DNA from: Calycina herbarum
Taxonomy: Eukaryota > Ascomycota > Leotiomycetes > Helotiales > Pezizellaceae
Direction: 5' to 3'
Assembly (NCBI GenBank): GCA_001414485.1
Contig: LLEY01000193.1
Location: 1-64,000 of the forward strand
Length of the DNA: 64,000 bases
The notes under the pieces were generated by a model, which did not search any database, was not told the origin of the DNA, and worked only from the letters and a program-made list of their open reading frames with translations. Below are positions 25,126 to 36,718 of the stretch, piece after piece (positions within the stretch are counted from its first letter, which is position 1; every line of letters starts with the position of its first letter). A program made the position numbers and the translations under genes.

Positions 25126-25851
25126 ATGGCAAACCATCGCGCAGATGAAAAACGCTTCCTCGACGAACGTGGCTCCGGCGGTCCCCTCGCCCCCAATGGC
25201 CTCAACCCCGCCACCATAATGGAAAAGCCCGTCCGCGAACGAATAATTGACTGCTACTACTGGAAATCCCAATGCTTCGGCGTCAACGAAGCAGACATCA
25301 TCTCTCGCGTCGTCACCGACGTGAAATTCATCGGCGGCACCTACGGGGACGCCCAACGACCCTCTCCCTTCCTCTGTCTAGCCTTCAAACTCCTGCAACT
25401 TGGGCCGAGCGATGATATTATACGGGAATATTTGGAGTATGGGGGCGAGAAATTTAAATATTTGAGGGCGTTGACGTGTTTTTATGTGCGGATGACGAGG
25501 GGGGCGAAGGATGTGTATGCGCTTTTGGAACCGTATTTGGCGGATCTGAGGAAGTTGAGGAGGAAGACTAGGTTGGGGACTAGCTTGACTTATATGGATC
25601 AGTTTGTGGATGATCTTTTGACCAAGGATCGGGTTTGTGCGACGACGCTGTGGAAGATGCAGAAGAGGGAGATTTTGGAGGAGTTGGAGGAGATTGAGCC
25701 TAGAGTTAGTCCGTTGGGGGATATTGAGGATTTGCTTGACAGTGAACCCGAGGAGGTGGATGGGGAGGAGAGGGATAAGAGTCCGGGGAGTGAGTTTGGG
25801 GAGGTTACTCCTGAGGCGGATGGGATGGAGGTAGATAAGGGGGGTGATTGA
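25126..25851 (+). CDS. PRP38: Pre-mRNA-splicing factor Prp38
   Basis: Subunit of the U4/U6.U5 tri-snRNP, needed for spliceosome activation in the nucleus. A single exon of 241 residues. The PRP38 domain spans about residues 20-185, with PVRERIIDCYYWKSQCFGVN, YLRALTCFYVRMTRGAKDVY, LEPYLADLRKLRRKT and TYMDQFVDDLLTKDRVC. The remaining tail is strongly acidic (Glu/Asp-rich) and lacks an RS domain, as in other fungal Prp38 proteins. The start is the first in-frame ATG and gives the expected N-terminus. Codon usage changes within the gene: the first 80 codons are C-ending and the rest G/T-ending, which is notable but unexplained. It is an unusually intron-free gene for this window. Confidence 0.94.
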   Translation: MANHRADEKRFLDERGSGGPLAPNGLNPATIMEKPVRERIIDCYYWKSQCFGVNEADIISRVVTDVKFIGGTYGDAQRPSPFLCLAFKLLQLGPSDDIIREYLEYGGEKFKYLRALTCFYVRMTRGAKDVYALLEPYLADLRKLRRKTRLGTSLTYMDQFVDDLLTKDRVCATTLWKMQKREILEELEEIEPRVSPLGDIEDLLDSEPEEVDGEERDKSPGSEFGEVTPEADGMEVDKGGD

Positions 25852-28413
25852 TGGGTTTAGCTTGAGATTGGGAAGGGAAAGGAGTTTGGTTTGCAATATA
25901 TATACCCATTTTACGCCTTAAAGGGAGGGTTTCCTGCCCTTTTCTATCAATCAATTTTGTTATGTGGCAGCCATTGCCTAATTAAACTTGCTCTTCTCAC
26001 TTCAGTTTTTGCACATGACCTGGTTTGGAGATGCAAACCCAGACTGGTGGTCTATTCAAGTCCCCCCCCCCCCCCTGAGCATGGCTTAAAGAGTTCTCCT
26101 CTGATCACTAACTTGAGAAAGGAAACGAATTCTACTAATGCCTTCACTAGGCACTACATGTAGTTTACTCGTATCAAGGTACACCCCATCATGTCACATT
26201 ACTATATATATTCACCTTCGCAGTTCCAGCACTGCAGTTCTATAAATACAGCTCCGCTCACTAGAAAATTCAAATCATACAAAGATTCACTCACGAACTC
26301 CTATCGTCGGTGCTGCTTCCTGCTGTGCAATCTCATACCTCAAGCGTGACAAAGCAATCAGACACGCTACCTTGTAGTGCGATTATTGAAGACCAGATCT
26401 CTTAACTTATTCCCTCTTCCCGGTTCGAGAATTCGTCTGAACGTTAAGGATTTGCGACAGTAGGATGGATTTCGAAAGCAGCTTCTATTCGGCGACTTGT
26501 GGACGTTCAGATAATCCTTTTGAGGTGGACTTGGTGCTTGTAGTTTGGAGAGAGCGAGCCTTGATTTGAGGAGATTCTCTACCAAGTCGGAGATTATCGG
26601 CGAAAGCTTTAAACAGTGGATCACACGTGCTTTGTGGTAACCTGAGAACGTGGGTTGTTGTTTGCTGAGAGTTGTTGCTACATCTGTTGATATTTATACC
26701 TTCGTAACGAATTATATGATGTCATATACCGACCTTGGAGATGTGCGTGAATTTTGAGAGATTCGAAGTGTTCTTGGTGTAGATTGTATCGTTAGTTTAA
26801 ATTGTTTATGTGTTTGTTTTCGCGAGAGACTTTGTTGTAAGTTTCATTCTAATATAGAATTTTATAGAACGAAGAGTGGTGGAATTAGATACTTGATAAG
26901 TATAGCTTGTAGTAGATGACTCTGGGTATAGAGGTCTATAGGAAGATGGCTTTGAATCGAATTATTCAGTAACCAAATTATCATTCTTAGCTAAATTGGT
27001 CAATTCTTATTACTTCACTATATACCTTTTGTAGTCCAGATAGTAAGGAGCTATACTTGAAAACCAGTGATTTATTTCTTATAAGTACCTAGTCGTGCTA
27101 TTTAAGTACTACAACTCTTCTTAACACCGAGCTCCGAAATGCTACATAAGTATAGTGAATATTCGTTAACAGCAAGATCAGCTTCAGTTCTTCTATTAAA
27201 ACACTCGTAGTCCTGATGTTTTCGAGGTATTCGCGTGCAGAGGAAACATTAAACGATCACATGCTGTTCAGGAAGTTTTACTCTCATACTTTCCAAGGGC
27301 CCTCCTAACTTGTTGCAAAGAGAGAAGAAGGGTCCTTGATCTTCTCTCTTTTGCCATGAGATTTGCGAGATTTTTCTTTCAAGGTAACAGCAAAGTTTCG
27401 ACAGTAGTAAGCATTTCGCCGACAGCTTCTTCGGTAAACCCATATCGTTCAGATGAGTCTTCTCTAAAGAAAAAAAGTAGGTGAGGCATATTTCAGGGGC
27501 GAAAGTGTTTAGATTTTGCCTTGTCTTGCTACTATGATTTAAAAACAGCGAGCTCCTTCTCCCCGCTTTGACATTCTCATGTTTCCCCATATGGCTTATA
27601 ACCGAAAGTGGTATATCGATGATAGTGTTATGGTATTTATGTCACGAGATTGGGCACTTGCAAAGTGTGGTTGTCAAATTACTTGCTTACAATTTTCTAT
27701 CTGAGAAGAAGTTGCATTTTGAAGAGGATTCAAAATGAATGAACCCGAGAATCACTTTGACTGGACACCAGACTTTGACGAGCTTAGAATGAGTGAAATC
27801 ACAGTAGGCACTGTTCGGTTGACTATTAAGTGGATTTCGGGGATTCATCACGGTTGTTGTGAAGCATCGTAAGCTTCATACTCTTTGAATTAGACCCCCA
27901 CAAGATTCTTCAAAAGATCAATTGATTCTAGATAAATCATCGTAAGCCTATAATTTATCCCTGGGATGTTTTCTTTAACGGCATCGAATGGTCTGTTATA
28001 ACTTAAAGTTTAGTTTACTAATATCCCAATAATTCCTACACATTCTCCGTCCGGAGTCCATTAACCAACATTCCTCACATCTTACCTAAGAAGCCATATC
28101 CCCTAAAACTGCCTCTTCAAAACAAATGGGCACGAGAAGAAATACTCCTCAATATCGACGGCTCTGTGATGTATCGAAGGTAGTCTCCCGTCTTGTAGGT
28201 GGTTCCTTCCGATTGCCTGCCCCACGTTGGTGCATCTACATAAACGCCATCATTGGCGCATTTCTCAAATTTACACTACTCGAGGGCCCCTGGAGAATGA
28301 TATCTAAAATTCGGAAGCTATGACTGCCAAACTGTCACAATTTTAAGGACTTCCAGGTTGTCTAGAACAATACCCAGGCTACCAAGTTTAACTGAGAGCG
28401 CTAAGGTCTTACA

Positions 28414-28995
28414 ATGAATTGGAAGCTCGTGGAAACTTGTATTTCAGTAGGGTCAGAGTGTATCCAGTCTCAACAATCTGTCCGCACTTACACCTTTCCC
28501 AACATTTCTGACTTGAAAATTTTGCAGATGGCCATCACAGGCTTTTCTGTGCTTTTTGATTGCATGGCATCATCATTTTCCATCTCAAGGAGGAGAAGGA
28601 TAAGTCCGTATCACAAGGAATGGTCATCTCCACACACTCGAGTTCAGGTCTTAAAACGAGGCTCTGTTGTTCAGCTTGTAGCGTTTTTTGAAGGATTCAA
28701 ACACGGGAAATGCATGAATTCTGCTTTGAAAGAAACCGACGTATACCATACTCGAGGAGACTTGGCTTTGAAAATGGTAGATGCCAAATTTTCTTTACCT
28801 ATACGTGAAGAAGAGGTGGGATTTGCCCGTCTGGATGTAATCTAATATCTCGGAGAGTATGACAATATTGCTATAAGTTTTAGTAGCGACGTTGGTAAGT
28901 ATTCCACTCTACTCACCCAATCACGTGCTAACTCGCTTCCAGAATTCACCAACTTTTCAAAGGCGCGACCTGGACCAGTTAAATTGAAATCATAG
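28414..28995 (+). pseudogene. Decayed protein-coding gene, family unknown
   Basis: An open frame of 143 codons ends at TAA (28843-28845), yet the same frame continues as YLGEYDNIAISFSSDV up to an ideal 48-nt intron at 28895-28942 (GTAAGT donor, GTGCTAAC branch, CCAG acceptor). The next exon then reads EFTNFSKARPGPVKLKS and a proper stop at 28993-28995. The in-frame TAA differs from CAA by one transition of the kind RIP makes. Upstream parts (28126-28323, possibly 27735 onward) may belong too. No domain is recognised. It could instead be a live gene with an undetected intron over the TAA. Confidence 0.35.
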
Positions 28996-29130
28996 GGAGG
29001 TGAAAAGAGGGGCTGAAAGGGGAGGAATTTCATGAATCTCGTTCAAAACCTAATGATGATAAGTAAAAGAGTGCTCGATGCATTGATCAGCCACCCAGGC
29101 TCGCGATGGAAAGTAAGAGCGAAAGCATTT

Positions 29131-29318
29131 GTACCTGCCTACCTGGCGGTTGTTCCAGCTAGCTTGAGTAATTTAAGAAAATTACCCTAAACATTTAGAA
29201 CAATTTATAATATTACCCAAGGTGTTTAGAGCAATCAAATTTCATTGGTCTAAAGTATTTGAGTAATTTTACAATTGTACTAGAAAATTAGAACAATGAG
29301 AGAGATTATTTACTGCCT
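29131..29318. repeat. Short dispersed inverted-repeat element, copy 1
   Basis: Starts GTACCTGCCTACCTGG and ends near TTATTTACTGCC. Its interior carries repeated TTCTAAA/TTTAGAACAAT-type words. Similar segments occur at 38508-38600, 40958-41010, 45491-45684, 50600-50670 and 63409-63573. It encodes nothing and looks like a MITE family. Confidence 0.55.
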
Positions 29319-29634
29319 CTTTTTCTGTCCACCGCGAGCCAAACCCCTTGTTTGACTCTAACCGAGATTCGCGACCAGCGTACCACAAACACTTCACAGT
29401 TATTCTACGACCCGCCGATAAACTTAGCCTAAATACTTCTCATTGCATTGAATGTTATGTTTCTACCAATTGATAACGCTATTTGGAACGCGCTAGCAAA
29501 ATGGGACCTGATAAGTTCTGGGTTTTAGGGGACAGCATCAGTCACGCTGTAAAATTATTTCACACCCCACAAAGTAAATATACAGATCGTTGGAAAAGAA
29601 GTTCAGCCTAGAGTTCAATTAAACCACAAACTTC

Positions 29635-32123
29635 TCACTGGTGCAGCTCCTCTGATTTTGACCACCACTGCAACAAGTTAGCATAATAGAAATTCAAAAA
29701 GGGGAACAAAGGGAAAGGTTGCATACAAAGTCACATTCCCTTGCCCTCCAAACGTCATCCTTCATCTGAGCAATAACTCCGAGCCCAGTCCCCCCAGCCA
29801 TTTCATCATTTCCCTCTCCGAAAGCCATAATTGTTTTTGGCTTCCCTACTTCAAATGGTGTCCACTTTTCCCGATCCTGGAAACGTCCCCCAAGTTTATT
29901 CGGGTCTCCCCCTTGCGTGATAAATGAAGTCACATAAGCATGTAGAGTTCCCGACAATTTATCTTGTGTAGGCGAGAATTCTCGTGAAACTTTCTTGTAA
30001 GCTTCGTACGCCTGGTTGTCGCCATGGTTTGCGCCTCTTTGTACTGTTTGATTTAAAGCCCAGTGGTAGACGTATACAGGGTCTTCTTGAGCGGGAGCAG
30101 CATGATGGGCGGTTGCTCTGACTGGGCAAATGTAGGCTACGGGTGATCTCGGAGTCAGTATTGTTCTTTCAAGAAGTATGCTTGAAGAATATTAGGAGGA
30201 ATCGGGGTTGTCTAAGGGGGAAATCATGTCTCAGTCCTCCTAAAACAACCCAAAAGAGGGAAAAAGAATTCGGAGAATACCCACCATAATTGGCATACGC
30301 AGCCTCCAGCCGTTTGTATTGAGAACCGACAGCAATGTTGCGAGTATCGAGATATGGGGATTTGGCGTTAGTGGAAGGGTCTGGATAAAGGTCATTGATG
30401 GCCTTATAATCCCCTTCCGAGAGGGTGGGAATGAGTGTTCTCCAAAAGTCCTCAAATTCTTTTGGTGTATCCACACTGCGATAAATCAGCATACACTTTT
30501 CTCGGTTGACCCAGGCTTCGGTACGGAGTAGAATTGAAGCTTGCGCCCAATAACTAAGAACGGGAGTTCAATTATCGGAACAAAAGGGGGTGGATTACTC
30601 ACGTAGATGGTACGTAGGAGCTTGCCTCATTCGTAGTAAAACCCGTCATGATTGGCATTTTGTGATATTTCCCCATTTTCCATGACTCTGTTGGAGCACG
30701 TCGAATAATATCTCCGTCGATTACCGGCTGAAATGCCCATCTAACAGATGGGTTATAATTATCGAATACCTTGAACGATGCAGCAATGACACGATCGGAG
30801 GGTTGACGACGGAGACAAGCGAAAATCTCAGAATCTTGAACTACAGAACATCCACATTCGTCGACGTACTCTCTGAATTGCTTCTCGTGTAAATCGTAAC
30901 TGTAATGGTGGACAGCTCGCGCTGAGGTAGCTCCAGATTCCAAAATGGCGGCTTTGAAAATTGGTTTCCGATCCATATCCATCTACAAGCTGTTAGCATG
31001 GCTTTTGGGGGAGCTGGACGGGAAAATCCTCCTTGTCATTAATGACCAGAAATGGAAGGAAAGACATGATTACTTACAAGATGATGTCCGATCGCATGTG
31101 CCCCAGCACTTAGTCCTACGTGAGGATCTCGGAATCAGTTTACTTCTTTAAGAAATATTGAAGAGTTTTCAAGTATGTCTCGGGAGTAAGGAGGAAGCCT
31201 GACTCCCAAAACGACGAGAATAGGGAAATATTCCCCGAGAATCTCACTTACCGAAGATAGTGACTTTCTCAGGATCCCCGCCAAAAGCAACAATATTTTC
31301 CTTCACCCATTGGAAAAAGAAGTCATTGTCATCTTTTTGATGGTCAGCGAAATGTTTCGTAATAGAGAGGTTTTCTACTCACGTAAAGCCAGATTCAAAA
31401 GCCCCTCCTTTGCAGTGACATTTGAAGGAAGAAATCCTAATGCCCCAATTCTAGTAAGTTGAAAGTTAGCAAGGCACACAAAAAGATTGTTTGGCGTTTC
31501 TAGTTGACTGACCGGTAGTTGAAACTAATCCCTACAAATGGCTTTGCGGACCAAGCGAGCATTGATCCTGTATCTTGCATAAAACCGTGGCCTCTGTTAA
31601 ATGCTCCACCGTGCAAATGTAATGCAACCGGTAGCTTTGCGCCTTCCTTTACACCTTGGGGGCGAAAAATATTTGCAGTGAGACAGTCTTCTCCCATCGG
31701 TAGGGGTTTTTTGCCTCCAAAACGAAAGGCCTTGCCGGGGCATATATTTCCAAACGCTTTTGCCTTTGTGGTTTCTGAAGATGGTGGGAGTGGTGATAGA
31801 TGACGAAATCTTCGATCTCCTGTAGGAGGAAGTGCATATGGAACTCCCAAAAATCCTTCGATAGGCTTGGGATAGTCATCGTCTAATGTTGTTCCGGAGA
31901 TTCTTCCCTGGGGCAGTATGACTACTGGTGAACTGTCCAGCAGCTCAGAATAAGTTGAACGGATTGTGTTGGAATAAGTGAGCAAATATGAAGCTGTGAG
32001 TAATGTAAGAGAGATGGGACCCAGAAGCGCCCATTGGAGCTTGCTTAAATTTGGTGTCATGCTTTTCGAAGGCTGCTTCCTGGAATTGCCTGAGGAAGCC
32101 TTCTCTCCTCGATATGGATCCAT
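29635..32123 (-). CDS. Type-B carboxylesterase, membrane-anchored
   Basis: Alpha/beta-hydrolase that cleaves carboxylic esters. Eight minus-strand exons (32123-31513, 31450-31383, 31332-31252, 31115-31078, 30982-30603, 30475-30285, 30136-29727, 29667-29635) give 603 residues with frame kept at every join. There is no cleavable signal; instead, a basic cytosolic stretch precedes one transmembrane helix (WALLGPISLTLLTASYLLTY, about residues 29-48), so it is a type II membrane protein with the enzyme on the lumenal/outer side. The catalytic triad is S256 in GLSAGAHAIG, E385 in TTNEAS and H494 in ANHGDN. The oxyanion loop is LHLHGGAFNRGHG. The last 33-nt exon supplies the conserved CDFWW end. It is divergent from an MFS transporter, 855 nt between starts. 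The substrate is unknown. Confidence 0.88.
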
Positions 32124-32822
32124 TACGGAACGCTGCCTTGAACTTGGTGGGATGTTTGTTTTGGGAAGGGGTAAGAAGAGGTCTTCGTCGCTTGTTCCTC
32201 CTGAGGATTGATTTGGCACTTTTCGCCTTAATTGTTCTATATGAATATTTTTTTAAATCGTCCTTTCTTCTCCGCCTCTTTTTCGCACGTTATGTCCCAG
32301 TTGTTCTCCCCATTCTCGTGATCTGTTCGTCAAAAGTGGGCAATTGAAGAATGGAGTTGAGCAGGGTTTCCGGCTCATTCGCTATCTTTCGTGGGTCTTA
32401 TTTGGCCAATCAATACCCCTTTACTCCAGGAAATAGCCCGTTTAAGAAAGATATCGGCAATACTTTTAATACCGTCAGTTCCCCACCCACCAAAAAGGTT
32501 ACAATTCTGAGGCTGTTTGCAGTAGGTTTGCCGTATGCCTTTCAGGGGTAGTTGAGCCCCCTTTTAGAGTTTCCCGAAAGACGGGCAAAGAACCCCACTT
32601 TTATACCTCAATGAGCCACCCTTGACCTGGAATCGGTTATCTTCATCCTTATCAAAGTTATCAGACTTATGAACGCAGGATATGGCCTTCTCCAGCAATC
32701 GAAACAAATAGGCCTCGGTGATAAATTTAGAAGCCCAGTGCCCCTTCCAAGAGACTAACATGTCATTTTGAGATATCGTAGTATCGCAGAGAGATAGGAA
32801 TTTTGTGCACGTAACGCCCTCG

Positions 32823-32875
32823 TATATATATCCATTCGGTATGTGGGGACTCTCCCCGGGGGGCGATGAGATAAG
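32823..32875 (+). promoter_or_regulatory. TATA-like run and GATA site before the MFS gene
   Basis: A TATATATA run at about 32823-32830 lies 150 nt before the transporter ATG, and GATAAG is at 32870-32875. Further TTATCA words lie at about 32649 and 32658. GATA factors control nitrogen-regulated DAL5-type transporters in other ascomycetes; control here is inferred. Confidence 0.35.
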
Positions 32876-32978
32876 AGCATTACATATAAGTCAACAACTT
32901 GCCTCAGGAGGTTTGTGTTGTCCACCAGACTGGTCCCAGCATACCCCATCCTTCAACTTCAAATACTAAACGCCCAAA

Positions 32979-34904
32979 ATGAACGCAACCATGGACGTAC
33001 ACCGAAAGGACGAAATCAAAAGTCACTTGCCAGAGAAAAACGGAGATATTGAAAACGATGCCAGATCTGAAATCGATATCGGGAAAGTCGAAGATATCAC
33101 GTCAAGTTCCCAGCTCGATGAGGCCGAAATATTTCTCCGAGAGAATGGTTACGATTGGGCAACAGCCGATGCACTCTTACAAGATGAATCAACAGTCAAG
33201 AAACTGGTTCGAAAGGTGGATATGATGATTCTTCCACTTCTATGTGGGACGTTTTGTTTACAATACATCGATAAACAAGCCATGTCTTATGGTGCCGTTT
33301 TTGATCTTTTCAAGAAGGCGCACATCACTTCGGATCAGTACTCCTGGCTCGGAAGTCTTTTTTACTTTGGTAAGAAATCATTTGCATTGCCAATTCCTTC
33401 TCAATCGTACTGAACAGCGTGTTAGGTTATTTATTCTGGGAATATCCCGCGAGTTATATTGCCCAACGATTCAAAACCGGGAGATTCATCTCGTTGACTG
33501 TGTAAGAACAATTTATCACCTCAGGTTTGAGCATTTGTAGCTAAACGTGAAAAACAGAATCGCCTGGGGTTCTGTCTTGATGCTCACAGCACTTACTTCG
33601 AACTTTGCTGGATTAGCCATCTGCAGATTTATTCTCGGTTGCCTGGAGGGTAAGTCAAATATCCCCTCACTTTAGCAGAAGAAGATTACTTAACTTCTTT
33701 CTAGCTCCAATTACACCCTGCTTTATGTTAATTGTGGGTGCATGGTACGACCGAAAAGCGCAGCCATTTCGAGCGGGTTGCTTTTACTGTTGCAATGGTC
33801 TTGGCTCCATTTTGGGAAGTTTATTCAGCTACGGAATCGGTCACATTTCAAGTGGAATTGCAATTTTTCAAGCAATCTTTCTGATATGTGGTGGAATTAC
33901 GGTCGTTTGGGGACTCCTGCTTCTATGGTTTCTTCCCAACGATGTTATGTCAGCCAAACGGTTCTCTTTACAAGAAAAGGTCACTCTTCTTGCCATTGGA
34001 AGACGAAACCAGACAGTGAGTCTTTGAAACCTAAACCACTAAATTCGTTATGGAATGCTAATATTTTCCAAGGGTATTTACAACAGAACCATCAAATGGT
34101 ATCAAATAAAGGAGGCATTCATGGATCCCCAAGTTTGGATCTGCTTTATTTTCACTGTACTCAACGAGTTAATTAACGGTGGCGTGGCAAATGTATGTTC
34201 TTTCACCTTACTACTCTCACTATTCGGTTGCTCACACATGACATCCAGTTTGGCAAACTCATCATCAAGGGCCTAGTCACAGATCCTTTGAAAACCACCC
34301 TTCTCGGTCTTCCCCAAGGCGCATTCCAAATATTCTTCGTTCTGTCTGGTGGTTACGTTGCATCCAGATATAAGAATGCGAGATGTTACACAATGGCATT
34401 GTATCTATGTCCAACAATTATTGGATCGTGCCTGTTATGGAAACTGCCACGTTCAAACACCATTGGCTTACTATTTGGCTATTATATCGTAAGTCAAAAC
34501 TGTCAGCTTCAAGATTTCAACAAGTTCCTAAACGAAAATAGGTCGGCGCTTATGTTGCATCCCTCGTCATTTCGCTCCAAATGCCAGTCTCTAACCTCAG
34601 TGGTTACACCAAGCGAGTCACTGGTACAGCATTCGTCTTTCTCGGTTACTGTCTGGGAAACATCATAGGTCCACATGCCTTCCTTGCCAAGGAAGCCCCC
34701 GTCTACAGTACAGGTTGCAAGTTGATTTTATCTTGTGCGCTTTGCCAATTTGCGCTCGCCATTTATTTGCGCGTTCACCTGAAGTGGAGAAACGGTCAAC
34801 GTGACAAAGCGGATTCTGAGGCGGGTGTGGATTTGCAGGTCGAAAACGAAACTATGCTGGACAAAACTGACTTTGAGGATAGAAGATTTAGATATCAACT
34901 CTAA
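32979..34904 (+). CDS. MFS anion:cation symporter (DAL5/allantoate permease type)
   Basis: Plasma-membrane transporter for carboxylate-like anions such as allantoate, nicotinate, pantothenate or related compounds. Seven exons (32979-33369, 33426-33501, 33558-33649, 33705-34015, 34073-34192, 34249-34488, 34542-34904) give 530 residues, typical for the family. About 75 hydrophilic residues precede TM1 (MMILPLLCGTFCLQYIDKQAMSYG, where the D-K/N motif is conserved). Later landmarks are WLGSLFYFGYLFWEYPASYI, FILGCLEAPITPCFMLIVGAWY, and GYTKRVTGTAFVFLGYCLGN near TM10. All introns are 45-60 nt and restore family sequence. It shares its promoter region with the carboxylesterase. The transported compound cannot be told from sequence. 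Confidence 0.9.
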
Positions 34905-36718
34905 GTAGCAATGGCCAAAGGAAAGCGAGATAGAAGTATCATTGAATTTACATTGTTTTAAAGAACCAAATAACCGTCATCGTTCTACACACACCCAAGT
35001 GTCCCCTATCGAATAATCTCAAGTCTGCTCTGAGAAACTTAGTGGGCGATCAAATTTTCCTTGCAGGCCAGCTGCCCGCAAATTAGTAATTGAGTATATA
35101 AAAGCAAAGGCAGACCAAGTGACACATAGTTCAATGTCACCCAAAGAAAATCTTTTGCGAAAACGGGATTCTTGAAGGCATCCGGAAGAACAGAACATTT
35201 GATTTGTGTATGGACTCTGACATGGTTCGATGGATGCAAGCAATGGAACCCTGGTGCTCCATCTGGGGATTCTCCGCCTCACGATTTGAGGCTCCTGGAT
35301 GAGGAAAAGGACCCTTACGAGCAAAGTTACGAGCGTCAACGTCCAATAAGCCGAATTGAAACACCTACTCGAATACAGCCAGTAGAAGTTCCTCATGAAT
35401 GTGCAAGGAACACGTCAAGATTAACTCAGCTTGTGTAATAGAAATATATTAACCTAGTTAATATAACCATCATGAAATTAAAGTAGTAAAACATTTTTCT
35501 CCTTACTGCCTTATGGTACCTAATAGGAAGAGAAAAATGGAATATCATAATTAAAGCTGTGCGAGGTGTCTTAAAAGCTACAACCACAAGTACAATATAG
35601 CTTTTCCTGGCGCACAATTAAGGGCCTGTTTGGCTCACACCAATTATCGGATATCTCAAGAATATTAAGATAATTATAATTACCAAATTTTTATAATTAT
35701 CTAAATCGTTTAGCCTATACTTAGTAAATTATCAGATATTTATATAAAATATTATCCCTACCAAAAAAAAAGCAATTATCTAATTATCGTCAAAAAGACG
35801 ATAATTCAACTATTCCTTAAATATCTCTTACTAGTCCTACCACTAGTACTACCACTACTAAGATTCTAGGTCGCTACTATAAGCGAGACACCTATATAGT
35901 GTACACTAATAATTGCACCGAACGAGCCAAACGGTTACGTATATATTATTAGGACAATTAGATAATTAAATAAATATATGCGGCACCAAAAAAAAAGCAC
36001 ACCCTGCATATATTTAAGGATATTTATAATTATCGATAAGTGATACAAACAGGCCCTAATGGCACTAATAATGTTGCAGGAAGCACACCACGATAGCATA
36101 GAACTAATTTCAACGAGTGCTTTGGCCTTACAAAGACTATCAGGAAAACTTGGGCAACCAAAACCTGTGGCAAGCACGACAAAAACCTCGCAGCCTTGAG
36201 GTCAAAAGACAAAGATGAAAAGTGAAGAGAAATAGCTCTGTTGCTCCGAGCACGACCCCTATTTTCAGCATCGACCCCAAATTCACGCACGAACGAGAGC
36301 AAGGAAAAATAATCTATTAGAGTAAAAGAGATGGACATCGAATTACTTCCAGGAAGCCTCACCGAATTGCCAAATGCACGCACATCTCAACAAGGGAGCT
36401 GATTCGTTAAAAGGAACTTTGTAGCACAAGGCTGAGCAGAATGTGCTGCAAGCCAATATATGAATTACAATCGTGGTTGGTCATTGAAAAACTTGCTTAT
36501 TGGTGGCGTAAAGCCTCACTAAGACTTTCTTCCCTCCCCTCTTTTCCTCCATTCCCCTCATTTTCGTCCTTCACCAAGTTGAATAGGTACCCCATGATTC
36601 AAGAACTTGAGACAGACAGTCAAGTGCGATTGGATCTCTTCTTGCTCCTCGAGGAAGCCTTCACTACGGCCTACATGGTCTCTTTCATTCCTGCGCTGCA
36701 TAGTTGCGCATCACCAAA
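34905..36718. other. Intergenic region holding a MITE
   Basis: About 1.8 kb. It includes a plus-strand open frame at 35172-35438 without a recognised domain, a PIF/Harbinger-type MITE (35622-36056, listed separately) and the promoter of the next gene. No gene could be supported. Confidence 0.5.
35622..36056. mobile_element. PIF/Harbinger-type MITE
   Basis: A 435-nt AT-rich element with terminal inverted repeats beginning GGGCCTGTTTGG and ending CAAACAGGCCC, flanked on both sides by the 3-nt direct repeat TAA (35619-35621 and 36057-36059). A 3-nt TWA duplication is the hallmark of PIF/Harbinger insertions. There is no transposase frame. The interior has A-runs and internal short palindromes such as TTATCGTCAAAAAGACGATAA-like hairpins (near 35790). 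Confidence 0.8.

Larger units (their letters stand above)
25852..29634. other. Gene-poor AT-rich stretch
   Basis: About 3.8 kb between PRP38 and the carboxylesterase. It holds a C homopolymer near 26061-26075, a decayed gene at 28414-28995, a short inverted-repeat element at 29131-29318, and otherwise short open frames without domains. A frame starting with ATG at 27735 and ending at a GTAAGC donor-like site near 27869 could be an upstream exon of the decayed gene. Confidence 0.5.

Noticed and set aside
25378..25896. 172-codon minus-strand frame
   Set aside because: Antisense shadow of PRP38.
30483..30560. Alternative in-frame exon (YWAQASILLRTEAW...) in the carboxylesterase
   Set aside because: Skipping it with the CGCAG acceptor at 30476 gives family-like PSTVDTPKEFEDFWRTL; retaining it inserts unrelated sequence.
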